Position numbers and translations under genes: made by a program. A model generated the notes under the pieces. That model was not told where the DNA came from, ran no database searches, and was given only the letters and a program-made list of their open reading frames with translations. A stretch of 6,735 bases of DNA from an uncultured Methylobacteriaceae bacterium (GTDB lineage: Bacteria; Pseudomonadota; Alphaproteobacteria; Rhizobiales; Beijerinckiaceae). Shown piece by piece: positions 5,382 through 6,735 of the stretch. The stretch spans positions 1 through 6,735 of the forward strand of contig CALMTJ010000178.1 in NCBI GenBank assembly GCA_937872715.1, given 5' to 3'. Each line of letters begins with the position of its first letter. The stretch's first letter is position 1.

Positions 5382-5719
5382 CGCGCTGCCGCCGTGACGA
5401 TAAAGACGGGCGGCATCGCGAGGGTGGAGGTCCGACCCGCCGCGTCCCGGGTCGCGAGGGCAGCCTGCTTCATGACCCAGCGTGCCGCGGAAGGCCTGGC
5501 GGACGGGCTTTCGAGACGATCGCCTTTCGCGGCGCCGTTCACGTCGGCGAGGCTCGCCGTTGCGAGGATCGCGGGGGCCGCCGGCCCGTCCGACAGGCGG
5601 TCCGCGTAAAGCTTCCCGCCCGAACCGGCGGCGGGCGCGGCCGCGAAACCGTGCAGGCCCGTCACGAGCCCCGTCGAGAGAAGAGCCGCCAATCCGGCAA
5701 TCTTGATCGCGGTGATCAT
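5378..5719 (-). CDS. Small predicted secreted protein, hypothetical
   Basis: This 113-aa product is not a family I can name. Residues 1-27 look like a Sec signal peptide: Lys6, then the hydrophobic run IAGLAALLSTGLVTGLHGF, then AAAPAAG with a plausible cleavage site. The mature part of about 85 residues is Ala/Pro/Ser-rich, has no cysteine and contains DVNGAAKGDRLE (around 63-74). A KGDRL segment of this kind seems familiar from small exported proteins of Hyphomicrobiales, but that is memory and not a verified match. The start at 5719 is well supported by GGAGAGG at 5724-5730, 4 nt upstream of the ATG. The same frame extends to an ATG at 5893, but those extra residues lack a ribosome-binding site and would bury the signal peptide. 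The downstream small membrane-protein gene overlaps its stop by 4 nt. The location is probably periplasmic. Confidence 0.68.
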   Translation of the reverse strand: MITAIKIAGLAALLSTGLVTGLHGFAAAPAAGSGGKLYADRLSDGPAAPAILATASLADVNGAAKGDRLESPSARPSAARWVMKQAALATRDAAGRTSTLAMPPVFIVTAAAR

Positions 5720-5808
5720 CCGACCTCTCCGTGCGCCCTGCCCGCGCCGTCCATGACGGGGTTCTAGGAGGCCGGCGTTGCAATCGTGCTGCGCGGGCCG
5801 CGACGGAG

Positions 5809-5858
5809 GTTTCGCCGCCCGCCCGATCTGTTTCGCCGCGTGGTCCCCAGGCGAAACA
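5809..5858. repeat. Three TTTCGCC motifs, possible operator
   Basis: GTTTCGCCGC occurs at 5809-5818 and again at 5830-5839, exactly 21 bp apart (about two helical turns). The second copy also forms a perfect 9-bp inverted repeat, TGTTTCGCC (5829-5837) with GGCGAAACA (5850-5858), 12 nt apart. The cluster lies about 90-140 bp upstream of the small secreted-protein start, a reasonable place for a regulator site. The inverted pair could alternatively form a transcript hairpin. Confidence 0.4.
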
Positions 5859-5936
5859 ATCTCGTTCCGGTCGCGAACGGGAACAAACGTCACCTCCTCT
5901 TCGAGACCTTTGCGCGACGGGATCGAAGGCCGTCTT

Positions 5937-6010
5937 TGCGAGGAGGCGTAGCCGACGAAGCGACCCCCGAGCCGACGCGACGCCGGCTGGCCGGCTTCGC
6001 TCCGCTCGCA
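5937..6010. repeat. Nested palindromic intergenic element
   Basis: Three nested stem segments share one axis: TGCGAG (5937-5942) with CTCGCA (6005-6010), CGAAGC (5956-5961) with GCTTCG (5994-5999), and AGCCG (5970-5974) with CGGCT (5984-5988), leaving a 9-nt loop. The left arm, beginning TTTGCGAGGAG and ending CGAAGC, resembles palindromic intergenic repeats (TTGCGAG...GAAGC type) that I recall as abundant in Hyphomicrobiales genomes. That resemblance is from memory. Confidence 0.45.
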
Positions 6011-6042
6011 GTGCAGGGGACCGGCCTCGCGTCGCGCCAGGA

Positions 6043-6073
6043 TTGACGCCCGCCGGCTTTCCCCTGTTAGAAC
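6043..6073 (+). promoter_or_regulatory. Candidate sigma-70-type promoter upstream of gmhB
   Basis: TTGACG (6043-6048) is followed by TAGAAC (6068-6073) after 19 nt, or by TTAGAA (6067-6072) after 18 nt. The -35 box is strong; the spacing is long. A start near 6080 would put the hairpin at 6082-6096 at the 5' end of the transcript, and the gmhB leader would be about 130 nt. Confidence 0.38.
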
Positions 6074-6081
6074 CGAACTGC

Positions 6082-6096
6082 TCGCCCTTCGGGCGA
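6082..6096. other. GC hairpin in the gmhB leader
   Basis: TCGCCC (6082-6087) and GGGCGA (6091-6096) pair perfectly around TTC; in practice the loop would be the five bases CTTCG. If the candidate promoter at 6043-6073 is real, this stem begins almost at the transcript 5' end and may protect the RNA. No T tract follows. Confidence 0.35.
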
Positions 6097-6208
6097 CCGC
6101 TCCGACCTACGCATCGCTTGGACGCCGCTTGACCCCTCCCGAGACCGCCCGTTCTCGCGTCTGGCTCGCCGGATGTACGGCGGGCGGGCGCGCGTGAGGC
6201 CGGGACCC

Positions 6209-6733
6209 ATGCGTCCGGCCGTCTTCTTCGACCGGGACGGCGTCTTGAACCGCGACGAGTCGGGCTACACCCATCGACCGGAGGACCTGCGCTGGATGGA
6301 GGGCGCGGTCGAGGCGGTGCGGCACGCCAATGCGTGCGGCTGGCACGTCTTCGTCGTGACCAATCAATCGGGCGTGGCGCGCGGCTTCTACGACGAGGCG
6401 GCCGTCGAGCGCTTCCACGAGGCGATGGCCCGCGACCTCGCGGCGGCGGGCGCACGCGTGGACGCATTCCGTTATTGCCCCTACCACCCGGACGGGACCG
6501 TTCCGGCCTACCGGCGCGACGATCCCGGCCGGAAGCCCCGGCCCGGCATGATCCTCGACCTCATGGCCGAATGGCCGGTCGACGCCGCCCGCAGCCTTCT
6601 GATCGGCGACAAGACGAGCGACGTCGAGGCCGCGGCCGCGGCGGGGCTGCGCGGATTCCTCTTCGAGGGCGGCGACCTCTCCGTCTTTCTCCGCGGTGCG
6701 ATGGCGAGCGCAGCGACGTCGCCCGCCTCCTGA
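6209..6733 (+). CDS. gmhB: GmhB, D-glycero-beta-D-manno-heptose-1,7-bisphosphate 7-phosphatase
   Basis: GmhB removes the 7-phosphate from heptose 1,7-bisphosphate in the ADP-heptose pathway for the lipopolysaccharide inner core. It is a cytoplasmic HAD-family phosphatase. The 174-aa protein has FDRDGVLNRD (7-16) with nucleophile Asp8 and acid/base Asp10, VVTNQSGVARGFY (49-61), RKPRPGM (108-114) with Lys109, and IGDKTSDVEAAAAAG (132-146) with Mg-binding Asp134. In E. coli GmhB zinc is held by Cys92, His94, Cys107 and Cys109. Here those positions are Cys90, Tyr92, Asp105 and Gly107, so the zinc site is almost certainly absent. The related HisB-N phosphatase is an alternative, but stand-alone length and motif order favour GmhB. 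ATG 6209 is chosen because FDRDG then lies at the usual distance; in-frame GTG 6194 and ATG 6173 are possible. The ribosome-binding site is modest (GAGG about 10 nt upstream). The gene ends 2 nt before the window edge, so its downstream partners are not visible. Confidence 0.9.
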   Translation: MRPAVFFDRDGVLNRDESGYTHRPEDLRWMEGAVEAVRHANACGWHVFVVTNQSGVARGFYDEAAVERFHEAMARDLAAAGARVDAFRYCPYHPDGTVPAYRRDDPGRKPRPGMILDLMAEWPVDAARSLLIGDKTSDVEAAAAAGLRGFLFEGGDLSVFLRGAMASAATSPAS

Positions 6734-6735
6734 GC

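Larger units (their letters stand above)
5720..6208. other. Gene-free region between the small secreted-protein gene and gmhB
   Basis: No convincing coding region is seen in these nearly 500 nt; the open frames here are Arg-rich and match nothing recognisable. It should hold the divergent control signals for the minus-strand gene pair and for gmhB. From left to right it contains the ribosome-binding site of the small secreted-protein gene, three TTTCGCC motifs, a long nested palindromic element, a candidate gmhB promoter and two further hairpins (6082-6096 and a weak one, CGAGA 6140-6144 with TCTCG 6153-6157). Confidence 0.6.

Noticed and set aside
5864..5884. GTTCC/GGAAC inverted repeat as general-stress (EcfG-type) promoter -35 boxes on both strands
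   Set aside because: GGAAC is present on each strand, but no GTT-type -10 element lies 16-19 nt downstream on either one.
5731..6132. Plus-strand open frames between the small secreted-protein gene and gmhB
   Set aside because: The translations are Arg/Pro/Ala-rich, cover the inverted repeats, and show no ribosome-binding site or motif. The region behaves as non-coding.
5217..6467. 416-codon minus-strand frame covering the small membrane-protein gene and extending into gmhB
   Set aside because: Only its last 54 codons make sense as a protein. The rest is antisense to gmhB, crosses non-coding sequence and is Arg/Pro-rich.

Overview
The window is GC-rich throughout, with strongly G/C-biased third codon positions. 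It carries the order plsX-fabH-ihfA-MerR regulator, which is typical of alphaproteobacteria of the order Hyphomicrobiales (Rhizobiales). Protein character, GC content and the short secreted-protein genes would fit Methylobacteriaceae or a close relative. That placement is inference from gene order and style, not a database match. Most of the window is ordinary chromosomal housekeeping sequence. I see no mobile element, CRISPR array, toxin pair or defence locus.

Left part (1-1253): a short intergenic region holds a GC hairpin and a candidate sigma-54 promoter. It is followed by a cytoplasmic GGDEF diguanylate cyclase that keeps GGEEF but lacks the RxxD inhibitory site. Middle part (1254-4248): plsX and fabH are tightly packed (7 nt apart, fabH on a TTG start). 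They supply acyl-phosphate for phospholipid synthesis and start fatty acid elongation. After a 92-nt gap with a good sigma-70-type promoter come ihfA (IHF alpha subunit) and a short MerR-family regulator, 16 nt apart. This is the usual alphaproteobacterial coupling of lipid-initiation genes with a nucleoid protein and a small regulator.

Right part (4249-6735): a complete tRNA-Leu(GAG) gene with encoded CCA lies 31 nt upstream of a crotonase-family gene, with no visible promoter between them. The crotonase lacks both classical hydratase glutamates but has a glutamate where isomerases of the Eci1/PaaG type carry their acidic residue. Converging on it from the minus strand, with 7 nt between stop codons, is a pair of small genes joined by an ATGA overlap: a predicted secreted 113-aa protein and a tiny single-membrane-helix protein. 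Upstream of that pair is a gene-free stretch of nearly 500 nt. It holds three copies of a TTTCGCC motif (two direct, one inverted), a 74-nt nested palindromic element, a candidate promoter and a GC hairpin.

The last gene is gmhB, a heptose bisphosphate phosphatase of lipopolysaccharide core synthesis. It is complete but has lost three of the four zinc ligands known from the E. coli enzyme. The features most worth a second look are the non-coding architecture between the small secreted-protein gene and gmhB, the small gene pair itself, the tRNA-crotonase arrangement and the candidate RpoN promoter of the diguanylate cyclase.
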